Shown here: positions 46,234 through 58,049 of the stretch, one piece after another
How the letters are laid out: each line of letters starts with the position of its first letter
Numbering within the stretch: the stretch's first letter is position 1
Source: Prosopocoilus inquinatus
Taxonomy: Eukaryota > Arthropoda > Insecta > Coleoptera > Lucanidae
Reading direction: 5' to 3'
Assembly: GCA_036172665.1 (NCBI GenBank)
Contig: CM069870.1
Span: forward strand, 66,898,212 to 66,962,211
DNA: 64,000 nucleotides
The notes under the pieces: generated by a model
What the model saw: only the letters and a program-made list of their open reading frames with translations
Database searches by the model: none
Told to the model about the DNA's origin: nothing
Program-made: the position numbers and the translations under genes

Positions 46234-47387
46234 CAGTGTTCGAAAAAAAGTAATGTCTCCCCCATAAAATGCAAATGTTCGGGTTAAGCTGTCGAGACCC
46301 ACATTACAGGGAGGCGGCCAAGCATTGCGAGCAAGTAATCCCGCTACTTTAACTGTTTCTAATTACGGCCATATAGCGTATTTATATTTTTGTCTCGGAA
46401 ATGAAAATGTAATTTGAGATCAGGTAACGGGGACAGAAAATTTTTGTAATTAATCTTATTTTTTCTGAAGAAAATTGAGTTATAAAAATAATTTAAGTGT
46501 TAAAATTGAAAAAAAAGTTTATATTAATATAAAAAATAGAAAAATGGATCATTGTGCGTTGTTTCACTGTTTTTTAAATTAGAAAATAAAATTGTTACAA
46601 TTCCTTGTAGAATCGGTATTTTGTTAGGTATGTGTACAGGAAGAGATTTCTAGAAAGGTATAAGTATCCGATAATCTGATTATCACAGGATATTTGCCAG
46701 GTATACTGAATTTTCTGCTATCTTCTAAGGGGTCTATTGTGTATCTCAAGCGTTAAATTTAAAGGCCTGTTAAGTTTTATTGCTACGGTAACAACCAATT
46801 ATACAAACTGTATTTTAAATTTTAAAGGACCTCTAAATTTTAACGGCCTGTTAATAAGCACAGAATTCCTCGGTAGAATGTTATTAATTAATAGTTTCTG
46901 AGAGCAAATTCGGCAATGTAATAGTTGAACGTAATGATTTCTTGTGAAAGCAATATTACACGAAATATTTAATCGATTTATTGACATAAATTTTAGTTAT
47001 CTATTTTTTTATGAACGAATGTATTCCTAATATTAAAGAAATATGAATTCATTTTTGGATTTTTTCCATTTTTGTTAATTATAAAATATGCCTCTCACTG
47101 GTATTTGATTTAACGAGTTATATTAGAAGTCTACATTCTAACATTCTTATTATAAAAAATTTACATGTATTGCAGAACAAAAAATGTATTGCTTTACCAA
47201 ACAAATAATGCTTGGTTTTATAATTTTATTTACGGAATTTGGCAGTCGAACGCTTCGAATATCTCTCAGGCAGAATAACTACATTTGGCAAGCGGTTTAT
47301 CTACCCGCCTTCCTGTAATGTGGGTCTCGACGGCTTAGTCCGAACATTTGCATTTTATGGGGAAGACATTACTTTTTTCAGGCACTG
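46234..47387. mobile_element. Non-autonomous DNA transposon, about 1.15 kb, TA-flanked, with a nested MITE
   Basis: The ends CAGTGTTCGAAAAAAAGTAA and TTACTTTTTTCAGGCACTG are inverted. The similarity continues about 75 bases inward through CATAAAATGCAAATGTTCGG and ACCCACATTACAGG. TA flanks both sides. Inside, 46725-46862 is a second repeat that recurs inverted at 51803-51945. No transposase is recognised. Confidence 0.72.
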
Positions 47388-47813
47388 TACGTTTCGGTCT
47401 GTACAATTATAGCTTAGTCTTTAATACAGGTTCCACTCACCAGTGAAAATAGTTCGATTTTCTGTTACCAGATGATACCAGGTTGACCAATATTGCAGGC
47501 ACTGGATATCTTTGTGGGTGAAATCGAGTTGACACTTGCAGCGCTCGAGGTGCTCTTTCTTTTCACTCCTACATGTACTGAAACGCAGTCGCTCTTTCTC
47601 ACACTTTTGCTCTGAGCGCAGCACGAGTGTCAACACGAATTCAGGTTGTAAAGCGATTCCGTGACCTTTGACCTGACATTGCAGTACGATAGATAAATTG
47701 ATGTGGGTTTGTGCTGGGATGTCGTTGTTTTATCTTTTCATGTCAAAATATTGTCAAATCAATTTTACTATTAGTTTATTTACATTTTTATTCATTTTAA
47801 TAAGCCGTTTCAG

Positions 47814-47939
47814 GCCCGATTTCTTCACCTACGGATAAATTTATTAGCCAGGTAGTATCCTCGGAAACTATTATCGATACAATGGTTTCCAAGGACAATA
47901 CCTGGCAGATAAATTCATCAGGAGGTGAAGAAATCGGGC
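47814..47939. mobile_element. Hairpin MITE, 126 bp
   Basis: The inverted ends are GCCCGATTTCTTCACCT and AGGTGAAGAAATCGGGC, with further pairing of AGCCAGGTA against TACCTGGCA. Confidence 0.76.
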
Positions 47940-48075
47940 ATCAATTAATTATCAAAAATCCCTCCCTTTATTAAAAATCCCTTACATCCCGCCAGATGTC
48001 AAAAATCCCGCCAAATAGGGATTATCCCTCCCATCTTGCAACACTGTAGGTACTCCCTGCTTGTCTGCAGCTTAA

Positions 48076-48190
48076 GCGAGGCGCAAACCAGAGCGGAAAT
48101 GCGTGCGGTGACGAATTTGTGTGTTCTCCTTATGGCCGTACCGCCACGGCGCCCATCACCGCGCCGTTTCCGCTCTGGTTTGCACATCGC
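48076..48190. mobile_element. GC-rich hairpin element, about 115 bp
   Basis: The left arm GCGCAAACCAGAGCGGAAA pairs with the right arm TTTCCGCTCTGGTTTGCAC. The interior (GCGGTG and CACCGC) is much richer in GC than the surroundings. This is MITE-like. Confidence 0.68.
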
Positions 48191-48983
48191 TTTATTCTGT
48201 TGTGCAACTCCGTGCACTATATTTTCTCTTTTCCCCTTTTGCAATTGTTAAATTACCATTACAGCATTACATGTTTATGCATGAATATTTGCACAGCAGA
48301 TGAGCCTCATTTATTGTTATGAACATTGATGAACTCCACCCAAAAAGAAAAGTTTGTGAACTGTTCACTTTTCAAGGCACGTTTCCGCTTATCACATCTC
48401 CGCTCTCAGTCTTCACCTCGTAATATCCGAATTCCGAAAATTCAGAAATCTAAAAACGAAAATTGTCTCTTCATTTTCAATCAGGATATTTAATACCAAA
48501 TATACCTGACTTCTAAGTTTTTAGGAATCCGGTGGTGTGAGAAATCTTGTTTCTACCTATTTTTACAATTTTCTGTTAAACATTCAAGCGTAATGACAAC
48601 TAATAATCAAAAATTTGCAATGACAATTCCAAATTTTCAATGTCAAATTGAAGCTTAAATTTAATTATCCATGAAAATTGGCGCCAACCAATCAAAACTT
48701 GACCATTATATGTTCCAATCCAATTCTTATCTTACAGGAACTCTAGTTTGGGCGTATGGGTTCGTCTTTGTTTCTAAGCCTGCTTTATTCACATAAAATT
48801 CTAAACAAATACATTTTTGACGTCCGAGTTTTCGCGAAGTTGAAAATTAAAAAAAACCTTTATTGATTTTAGAAACTGCTACGACCACTTATGACTATAA
48901 ATCAGTCTAATGTTATTACGATAGGCGACACTTATCACGGGTCGGTACAGTGTTTTTAATCTTCGTAAAATTAATGGTTTCAG

Positions 48984-49555
48984 TTTTCATTGCGGAAGGT
49001 GGTCAAAAATGCCTGACCGATAAACGAGAGGGCCTCCGGGATTGCTTCAACAAATCGATGAAGAACATAATTCCCAATGATTTCTCGCTGGAGAATCTTC
49101 TTCCTCTCTTGAAGATCGGTGAAACTGAATGCAAGTAAGTCAAACGATATGATTTAGTTTGAGAGGTGGGTTATCAGCTTCTCTTTGATCGATTCTGTTA
49201 CATATCTTTAAATTAGTATGTAATAATTTATTAAACGCTCATGTTTATTATTTGACAATTGCAATTATTATATTGTTTTCATGGCCTACCTTGACTAATC
49301 GTATTACAACACGATTAAATAAAAATTATTAACGCCAATGTTCCAATTTCCAGGGGGTGTGCGACTTTACAACATTGCTTAGTGAAAGAGCTGGAAACGT
49401 GCAAGGACAAGACCACTGCGAATCTAATGGAAACTCTTTTCAAGTTAATCTGCAAAACCCTGGCGTGTTCGACTGAGCGGCAAGCCTTTGCAGTCGGTGA
49501 TGGTGGCCCTCGTAAGTTTGGTAATAATAGTAGCCCAGTTGTAAGCGCCAGGTAA
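48984..49555 (+). CDS. Cassette 4d/5d: near-identical duplicate of cassette 4b/5b
   Basis: The exon 4 copy is 48984-49134 (151 nt) and the exon 5 copy is 49354-49511 (158 nt) to a gtaagt donor, or to a stop at 49553-49555 if read through. It differs from 4b/5b by a handful of bases over about 700, including one added Leu codon, so the duplication is recent or was homogenised by conversion. The read-through tail matches gene A as far as NNSSPVVSA, but a one-base change in frame then gives Arg and a stop. The hydrophobic anchor is therefore lost while the donor is kept. There are no exons 1-3 nearby. Confidence 0.6.
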
Positions 49556-49663
49556 CGGTATGAAAATTAAGAAATGTCATAGATTTTACTATGTTTTTGA
49601 ATCGGTTAATTGCTGTTACGATTTTTCATACAATTAATTGTTTCTGCGTTTATTGCGGAAGGT

Positions 49664-49995
49664 TATTAAAATGCCACAATTCACGAACGGCGAGAGAACA
49701 TCATTTCAGAGGAGTGTATCGTAATATCGTCGACGGTATTTACGCTAATCCTGACATGCACACGAATAAAAGAATCACTTTTTCGCCGAACTCGTTTGTG
49801 TGTCACTAACGTTGGACGCCACGTCGAACAACTGTTACAAACATTTTTAAATGTCTAATGGTGAACATTTGTTTGAATGTGATCCGCCACACAGACGATA
49901 TTCGGTGAGTGTGTCTTGCGTATTAGTCATTCCCGCGATGTTAACTGTCTATGATCAGAGAAGCAAGTTCCGTAAGTTTTTTTTTTGTTATCTCA
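49664..49995. repeat. Dispersed repeat module, copy 1 (copy 2 at 56676-57000)
   Basis: The two copies share about 330 bases, including AATTCACGAACGGCGAGAGA, TTTTTCGCCGAACTCGTTTG and GTCATTCCCGCGATGTT. Copy 1 has a short open frame (FTNGERTSFQR and so on) that is disrupted in copy 2, so coding is doubtful. Confidence 0.7.
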
Positions 49996-50189
49996 TGAGC
50001 GCCGGATAAGGTTAAAGAAATTTTCTTCTTATTATACGAATTTTTTTTTGTATTTTTTTCGTATTGTTTGTACTGTCGGCGTACTGTGGTTAAAACTTTT
50101 GCACTTTTCGCAAACACCCTTTAGTATATTAAACAACCACAAAAAAACAAGTTTCATAAGGCGTGATTTTAAAGAGGTTTTTTCTTTCA

Positions 50190-50583
50190 GAAAAATTTTG
50201 TGCAAATCGTTCTTGATTGCAGTGAAAACCTCGAGCAGCCTCTGGACAGCTGTTTCAGCCCTGCTTGGGGCTTCTTCAGCAGAGACGTAGCTCGACATTC
50301 CCACTGCAGACCAAAAACGACTTGCCTAATTTATTCGCAATTGCGATGTAAGAATGATGAACAGATAAAATAGCGACATCTTACTATCGCTTTTTGACCT
50401 GACATTGCAGTAGAATCAAGAACGATTTGCACAAAATTTTTCTAAAACTTTCATTATGCTTTGACAGCAAGCATGGCCGCCTTGCATGGGGGACTTATTA
50501 GGAGCAAATCCCGCTTCAATTTGTCTATCCTACTGCAATGTCAGGTCAAAAAGCGATAGTAAGATGTCGCTATTTTATCTGTT
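50190..50583. repeat. Nested inverted repeats
   Basis: 50360-50412 (ACAGATAAAATAGCGACATC...) is inverted at 50525-50583. The stretch with AAAATTTTGTGCAAATCGTT near 50,195 is inverted near 50,420. The first arm overlaps the GATTGCAGTG repeat family found in the introns of the B blocks. Confidence 0.66.
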
Positions 50584-51802
50584 TTTTCTTTCGTTGTCAT
50601 GGAAACCACAATTAACGATCCGTAGAATTTAAATACGTAAAAATTTATAGGGTGTCCAATTTAAAGTAAGGAAGTCGATATCACTTCCTGCGAAACTGGA
50701 AGGTCTATGGCGGCCGGTACTATGTGGAAAAATTCTATTCCTTGCTTATTTTATCGTTTCCAAATTTCATGAAAATCGATTAAAAAATATTAATTGCCAT
50801 ATTAACTACCAACCTTAATAATAGAATAATTACTACTGCGTATGTACTCGAACCTTTTTTTCTTTTTTATTTATTTACATCAATTTTAATTTTTCGTAAA
50901 AGTCGCACAACACTTTAAAAATTTACCAGTTTTGAGACAGGTCGTAAATCATGTCAGGAAGTCGCTACCACTTGAAAAAATCACCAGATTTGGTGAAAGA
51001 ATCACCGAGTTGACAACACTGTTAAAGACAAGGTGAGAATCCGGGCCATTGTTGCCAACCGTACGGTTGTAATTATTGTATAGGCACGATTATTGTTGGT
51101 AGTATGTACGATTTCATTTACAAAATTGCGATTTTTTTGGCATAAAATACTCCTAATTGTATTGTGGTTTCGAATGAAAATAACATTTTTCATGAGAAGA
51201 AGAATAAACATTCAAACAAAATAATAAACGTTCAGAACAAAAACGACAAATAAAGAAAACAAAAGAGAACGGCCGGTAATTTAAAGTTCACAAAGAAAAA
51301 AGAGAAGAATGGAAACAAATCACAGTCGCAAGCGAGAAAATTGTAAAGATATTGCATGTTTAACTTTTTTGATAAATAAGGAAAAAGACAGTGAAGAACG
51401 TCTTTAACGATCGACAAACCTAATTGAAATGAGGGAAAAATGAAAATAACAAAAACAGACATGTGGCAATATTTGAATATTTTATTTATTTTACAAAAAA
51501 AATTAACATCGTGGTCTTGGAGACAAAAAGATATTTAGAAGAGCGTGTTTATTTTTCCTCTTTCATGACATCTTGTATAGTGAGAACCCTCTGTTATTCT
51601 ATTTTATGCATCGTCAAATAATTCCATGATTGTCCGGCCGACCGAATTTATTTTTATAGGCGATTTTCGACGTTCGCTCGCTTGCTACATTCAGGCCGCC
51701 GAAGAAACGGAGTGATCACGCAAACTCTCTTTTCGTATTATTCATCATTTTTAACACAAATACGAACACGCTGTAACTATTGACTACACACTGATAGACA
51801 GT

Positions 51803-51945
51803 GGGGCGTATTCTGTAACTTATTAACGGGACGTGAAAATTTAGAGGTCCTTTAAAATTTAAAATACAGTTCCATGATTAGTTGTTACCGTAATAACAAA
51901 ATTTAACAGCCCTTTAATTTTAACACTTTTGATACAGAATAGGCC
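51803..51945. mobile_element. MITE, inverted copy of the one at 46725-46862
   Basis: The ends GGGGCGTATTCTGTA and ATACAGAATAGGCCCC are inverted. The interior shares AGAGGTCCTTTAAAATTTAA with the reverse complement of the 46.8 kb copy. Confidence 0.65.
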
Positions 51946-52005
51946 CCACTGTAGGCTAATGTAAATCTGTCGATACTTATCTCACAGAAACGACAATCAC
52001 GTGTT

Positions 52006-53340
52006 CAGGGTGGCCCAACGATGCGTATTTCTTCTGTGAGGCCTGTGGGAAAAAATTAGAAAAAAATCGATAAAGAATTTTATACTAGACAATACTCGGC
52101 ATATTGAAAAATTATTTTGAACTATACAGGGTGATCAGAAAAATGGCGGTTCGCGGGAACTAATTATTTTTAAAAGGAACACCCGGTATATTTTTAGATA
52201 TTTGGATGCGCCGCAGTGAGCTGATTACAACGGTGTTAAGACATATTGATTTCATTAAAGTACTTTCGTGAACTAATTTTTTTTCAAAAAAAAATTCTTC
52301 AAAAACTCAGTCATTTTGAATATGGATTTCTGATTACGGAGATAACACAGGCGAACGAAAATCTAACACGATATTTTTAGGACTTTGGTCTTTATGAAAA
52401 TGTGAACAAACTCAAGATATCTTTTTGCATTATACCGAGCGATCGATACTTACGAAACATTCGGCCTACTTTTTATTTCAGAAATGGGTAGCACTTAAAT
52501 GTAGCTTTCTGCTGATATAAGGTTATTTTTAACAATTTCGTCTCTAGAAAATTTCTTTTTATAAATAATTCAATGGTCGGCTTATAAATTATTTTTGCTA
52601 AAATAAATCCTATCGTGAGAGTATTCAAATTAAAGATCTTTAAAAGTAGAATCAAATGATCGAAAAATCGACTTCGAATGATCGAATTCAGGTAGGAAAG
52701 TGCCAACATTGGATGTTAGTTAAAAAGACCGACCATTGATATACTTGTAAAAACAAAATTTTAGTGACGAAATTGTTAAAAATAAACGTATATAACCTTA
52801 TATCAGCAGAAAGCTACATTTAAGTGCTACCCATTTCTGAAATAAAAAGTAGTCCGTTTCAATTAAAAAAAATGAGATACCGAATCTTTCGTAAGTATCG
52901 ATCGCTCGGTATAATGCAAAAAGATATCTTAAGTTTGTTCACATTTTCATAAAGCCCAAAGTCCTAAAAATATCGTGTTAGATTTTCGCTCGCCTATGTT
53001 ATCTCCGTAATCAGAAATTCAAAATCAAAGTGACTGAGCATTTGAAGAATTTTTCTTTGAAAAAAATTTAGTTTACGAAAGTACTTTAATGAAATCAATA
53101 TATATTTATACCGTTGTAATCAGCTCACTGCGGCGCATCCAAATATCTAAAAATATACCGGGTGTTCCTTTTAAAAATAATTAGTTCCCGCGAACCACCA
53201 TTTTTCTGATCATACTGTGTGGTTCAAAATAATTTTACAATATGCCGAGTATTGTCTAGTATAAAATTCTTAATCGATTTTTTTTCTAATTTTTTTCCCA
53301 CAGGCCTCACAGAAGAAATACGCATCGTTGGGCCACCTTG
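52006..53340. mobile_element. Foldback element, 1335 bp with about 530-bp inverted arms
   Basis: The left arm begins CAGGGTGGCCCAACGATGCG and the right arm ends CGCATCGTTGGGCCACCTTG. The arms remain alignable through TTCGCGGGAACTAATTATTT and GCAGAAAGCTACATTT, leaving a central spacer of about 230 bases (52,540-52,770). No open frame suggests a transposase. This is a long non-autonomous foldback or large MITE. Confidence 0.82.
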
Positions 53341-53828
53341 TACATTACACAGTTTTATTACTCCGGTTCGTCGGCGACCGGAGTATGAGTTTTTTCCGCT
53401 TTTTCGCCCGGAGTTTATTGTTTTAGGATTTATACGTCGCACAATAAAATCGTTTTCTTAGCCAGTTTTCCAGCATTTTATCTGCAGGAATTCTTGGCGA
53501 ATAAATAAAACAGGTTCGAATGCGTTTTATTTATTGTCGACGGTGACAGTTTTGACTGTCTATTTTTATCTTACCCTTATTATTGTTTTTGCTAATATTC
53601 GAACTCGCTCACGTTCTCGTGAACTTTGACCCTTACTTTGGTTAGTGGACGTTTATGTCACGAATTCTACGGATTGGTGTTTTCCACTTCATCTCTTTCT
53701 TTTCATTCAATTTTGCACAAATTAAAATCCATAAACGAAGTGAATCCAAAAGTAGAACTTCTGTTGAATGAATTGCTTGGAAATAATTTTTGAAGAATAC
53801 CCCATTTTCATACGAAACCCATTTTCAG
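53341..53828. other. Intergenic or intronic DNA before B3
   Basis: No gene. The last 110 bases (about 53,716-53,828) are a conserved block that also precedes B1 (about 37,475) and B2 (about 44,407). Confidence 0.5.
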
Positions 53829-54823
53829 AGCAACACTTATCAAACTATATCAGAGACAAAAGGCAACAAAGCCACATAGCAGACGAAATACTAGATGCAA
53901 ATGCGGAAGCCGTACGTTCCCTATCGGAAAAGCTAAAGACAAAGTGCGAGAGAAATTCCTTAATACCGAATTTATTCGATTCTGCAAACGTAAGTTCTTG
54001 TAGAAGTTGGTTTAAGTTGCAAGTTAATTTCGATTGCAGTGGATTTCCCAAGTAACTCCTGAATAGCTGTTTCCTATTCGGGGTCTCTTCAGCAAGGCAA
54101 TAGCTCGATAAATCCGCTGCAATGTAATTCGAATCGATTACATATGTTGACAACTATTACAGATTTCCATGTACAATTTCCTGTACCAGGTTAGACCAGT
54201 GATAGAACAGACGCACACGTCTTGTGAAGTGCAAAAGGCCTCAATACAGAGGTCCCTCGATCTTTTCATAGTCGAACTTAAAAGGTGTTTAACCGACAAG
54301 GAAGAATTTTTCCCAAAGTTCCTGAGGGATGCATTCGATTCTGCCTTCAATTATATATGCGAGAAAAAGGGCTGGAGGTTGAGACGTTAGTCTGCTTCAC
54401 ACAAAATGAAATAACCGCTTCCTTAAACGTGTCAAAATAGATTTTAGGACTTCCACGGGGCTACAGTGCTTCACTGATAACAAAATAAATCCACTGCGTC
54501 TCTGTTTTAATTCAATCGAAGCAAACAAAATCGTGGATGGGGAAGTTATATTGAATAAGGAGACAATGTGCAAGTAAGTAATTTGTTTTTAGTTGTATCG
54601 TAAATGCAGATTTTTTTTTATTTTTAGAAGTTTCAAATCTGCGGATGAATGCATGACTAAGCACTTGAAAGGAGGGTGCAATAATAATGATAACACGTTT
54701 ACAACTATGATACACGGTTCACTTCAAGAAATGCAAGCACCTTGCTCAGCCTCCTCGTTATTCTTAAGCAACGCTTTGTTGTCTGCGTTAATTTTGTTTT
54801 ACTTCAGAAAATTATGGTATTAA
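53829..54823 (+). CDS. Block B3: intact copy of exons 6-9
   Basis: Exons 53829-53989 (161 nt), 54163-54385 (223), 54441-54573 (133) and 54628-54823 (196). All are open; the first and last each carry one extra codon relative to B1. It encodes YIRDKRQ, KCERNS, KRCLTDKEEFF, YICEKKGW, LQCFTD, PLRLCFNSI and QAPCSAS, and the same anchor as B1. The second exon ends at a gttagt donor, as in B2. The last exon and everything after it are almost identical to B1, whereas the earlier exons are clearly diverged, pointing to gene conversion. It has no signal-peptide exon, and the nearest upstream partner is cassette 4d/5d. Confidence 0.66.
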
Positions 54824-56300
54824 AGTAGGTAGCACTGCTAATAAGTTCCTCGTATAGTCATTTCAAATACCGTTGTAGATACTGTAAACGTAAAAGGAGT
54901 ACCCTTCCCTCCCCCCATTAGGAACGTAAGTGAATTGATTTCGTCTCTTCTCATCCAAAGATATTAATTCGATGATACGTTTACTTAGGTTCCTATTGAA
55001 GATTTGTAAACATGAAGCTTTACGATGTCTTTTCATGTTTCTTCCTAATCGAAGACTTAAATTATAAAAACGAGTCGTATACATACCTTAATGTATGCAA
55101 CAATCTACTCCGTATTAAATGCAACAAGATGAGATAAATGATTGCCTTGAGGATTATAAACAAAAATAAAATTAATTAAAGAAAAAATAACAAATTGTAT
55201 TGCTACAACATACATATTTATGGAATTATTAAAATTGGTAGAAATTTCTATTTTATTATAGTGTATGTTACATAAATATAAATTTGGCAGCGGCATTAAT
55301 GTGCAGAATTAGCCTGGATAGCTTTAAAAAAAACACGTGCAAGGCAGAGTCGTATTAATAAAAAAGGCAGACTCGTGGATTAATTTTTTTATTAACTTTA
55401 CGAATTCATTTTTAAATACGATTTTAAAATATTTGGTGTACATATTTAAATTAATTATAATCAAAACTTCAAGGCCAAATATTTGTTTAGGCGTATTAGA
55501 TGTAACTGTGTATAAGTGGCTCTAATTGTGTTCTCAAATTTATGGCTCAAATTGCATTGCGTCCAATTTCATTTCATAAAAATTTACAGCAGGAACAGGC
55601 CCTGTTAAATGTGGGATGTAATCGATTCTTGAAGAATTTTTTTTTAATTTAATTTTAATTATGTATATAACATGTTTCTGAGGCGAGTTATTCAGTATTT
55701 TACTTGTTACTTTCGAGTTTTCCATTTAAGAACTTGTTTTTACTTTTACTGTTTCTCTTGATAATGTTTTTGCAGTTTCATAGAAGTATAAAATAACCCC
55801 AGCGATTCAGTTGTTAAAGTCACACACAAACTAAAAGAAAATGCCTTAAAATCAACTGAACTTTTTACATACACTTGCACCGTATAATAAACAGTTCACT
55901 CTCAACTTTTCATAATGTATCATACCTCACTTGAATTAGTTTTTTGAAAGTAGTTTATTGTTTATTTCCTCTGATGTGCATAGCTGAAGATAAGTTGGTT
56001 GCATAAAATTAAACTGTGGTTATGTGAAAAGAAGCCAAGAGAGAGATGTCTAGTATAAGATGACGACACTCTTTTTTTTATCATCGAATTGATTACCAGC
56101 ACCGATGATCTACTATTGTTTATGATGATGATGGTTTCGTCTCTTGGATTCATTTGTTTAATTATGTGGAAGCGCAAATACTTAATATGTTCATACATAA
56201 TGTATATTTTGTTGTGTAATTTTATTATTGCATGTTTTACACAAGTCTGTATATTAAATAAATATATATAAAGAGTTTTTGTTACGAAATCATGCTTTTT
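54824..56300 (+). repeat. 3' flank of B3, near-identical duplicate of 38590-40090
   Basis: About 1.45 kb match almost base for base, including an AATAAA context at 56257-56262. Differences are scattered substitutions and the shorter AG run. It probably serves as the 3' UTR. Confidence 0.72.
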
Positions 56301-58049
56301 TGTTTTAAATGTTTCAATACTAATTAATAGCGCTTTCGATTGTCTACTACTTTACCGGTCGACGGTGTTAATGCGAGGCTAAAATCTGCATAAATTATTA
56401 CTAGTGGGTATATTTAGAAGACTCGTATAAGATGTACTGTGTTTAGATAAGTTTTAAGTATCAGATTTGTTGAAGTCGAGAGGTCAATAAAAGCGTAGTT
56501 TTTAAAGTCGCAATAAGTCGTATTACAGCTTAGCGAAAGAATTTGCTTCATTTTTTATGATTATGACATAATTTATTGCTCTGTATTCTTTGGGATCAAA
56601 AGTTTAGTTTGTGAAAAGTGATAAAACGAGTTAAAGCTAAATACGACTACTATCTAGATAGTATTATTACTTATTAAAATGCAGCAATTCACGAACGGCG
56701 AGAGAACAGCATTTCAGAGGTGTGTATTCATAGTACCGTCGACAGTATTTGAGCTAATCTTGACATGCACGCGAACAAAAGATTTACTTTTTCGCCGAAC
56801 TCGTTTGTGTGTCGCTAATGATGGACGCCACGTCGAACAGCTGTTATAAATATTTTTAAAGGTGTAATGGTGAACGTGTGTTTGAATATGATCCTCCACA
56901 CAGATGATATTCGGTGAGTGTGTCTTGCGCAGTAGTCATTCCCGCGATGTTTACTGTCTACGATCAGAGAAGCAAGTTTCACAAGTTCTTTTTTTGTTAT
57001 TTCATGAGCGTCGAATAAGGGACGGATAAAGGAATTTTTTCGTGTTGTTTGTGCTGTCTGCGTACTGTGGTTAAAAATTTTCCACTTATTTTGCACACCC
57101 TGTACAATCCTCTGCTATTCTTATACGACAGCAGAGAAAAAAAAAATACTCTATCGGCTTCGTCAAAGAAAAATGCAGATTGCAATAAAAAATAAAAAAA
57201 TAAAATCTAAAGTTAAAAGATAAATTAAAAAAAAATTAAATATACCTATATGGGCTTTACCAACCTCAAGTAAGTTTAAGTATTTTTATTAATTTTAATA
57301 CAGTCCAAAATAACGCATTTTCGTCTGATAATAAGTACAAAATTTTCATTATTTGAATTTACATTAATCTACAGGTTTATTATTTTTTTGCTTGTATTTA
57401 AGCCACTGTTATTTGTTTGAACGGAATTGACACCAATAGAATAATTATTATTGCAATATTGTGTTCAGATGTTATTTCGTATGCATTATTCCTTTTACTG
57501 CGCCCTTTTCTTTTGGGATTTTCTTTTATTTACAAGCTGGTTAAACCATTTCTATTTCCTACCTAAGAAAATGGATGAGTTAACAAATTTTCAAATTACG
57601 TAGTTTTATACCTTATACCTGGTAAGTATTAGAATAAGAAATAAAAAAAAAATCTCTACCAAAGCTGGGTATTTTTACAATTTTTGAAAAGCGTGTTTCA
57701 CGTTCATTATACCCTTTTCAAAAATAAACAAAAATGAAACGAACAAATCTCACTCTCAAGTTACTAATTATTATTACCATTCCCAAATGGCTAAGGTATT
57801 AAAAAGAACGCCCCAAATAGATAACGAGACGCATTTCTGAGGAATTATGATTGCATGATTTCCTCGTAGGATGTGAGACAACGGAATACTTTCGGAAACA
57901 ACACAATTATTTCGTTAGTGCATTTATTTATGTAAATTGTGAAGACAAATGATGTGCTCGCGGTCTTTCAATTTGTGGCCGGCCACATGTGCACAAGTCC
58001 AAGTGCTTCGAGTTATAATTTTTAATTTTTTGAATTTTTTTTAATCAAA
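56301..58049. other. Intergenic region between B3 and gene C
   Basis: It contains copy 2 of the dispersed module (56676-57000), T-rich DNA and the gene C promoter region. No gene or clear core promoter motif is recognised. Confidence 0.45.

Larger units (their letters stand above)
47388..48983. other. Non-coding DNA with two hairpin elements before cassette 4d/5d
   Basis: It holds MITEs at 47814-47939 and 48076-48190. A minus-strand open stretch at about 47421-47640 is rich in Cys, Lys and Glu, with possible splice borders but no recognised domain. From about 48,770 it is nearly identical to 40,600 onward. Confidence 0.45.
49556..52005. other. Repeat-rich non-coding DNA between cassette 4d/5d and the foldback element
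   Basis: It contains one copy of a duplicated module (49664-49995), a nested inverted-repeat cluster (50190-50583), an A-rich stretch (51,180-51,460) and a MITE (51803-51945). No gene is supported. Confidence 0.5.
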
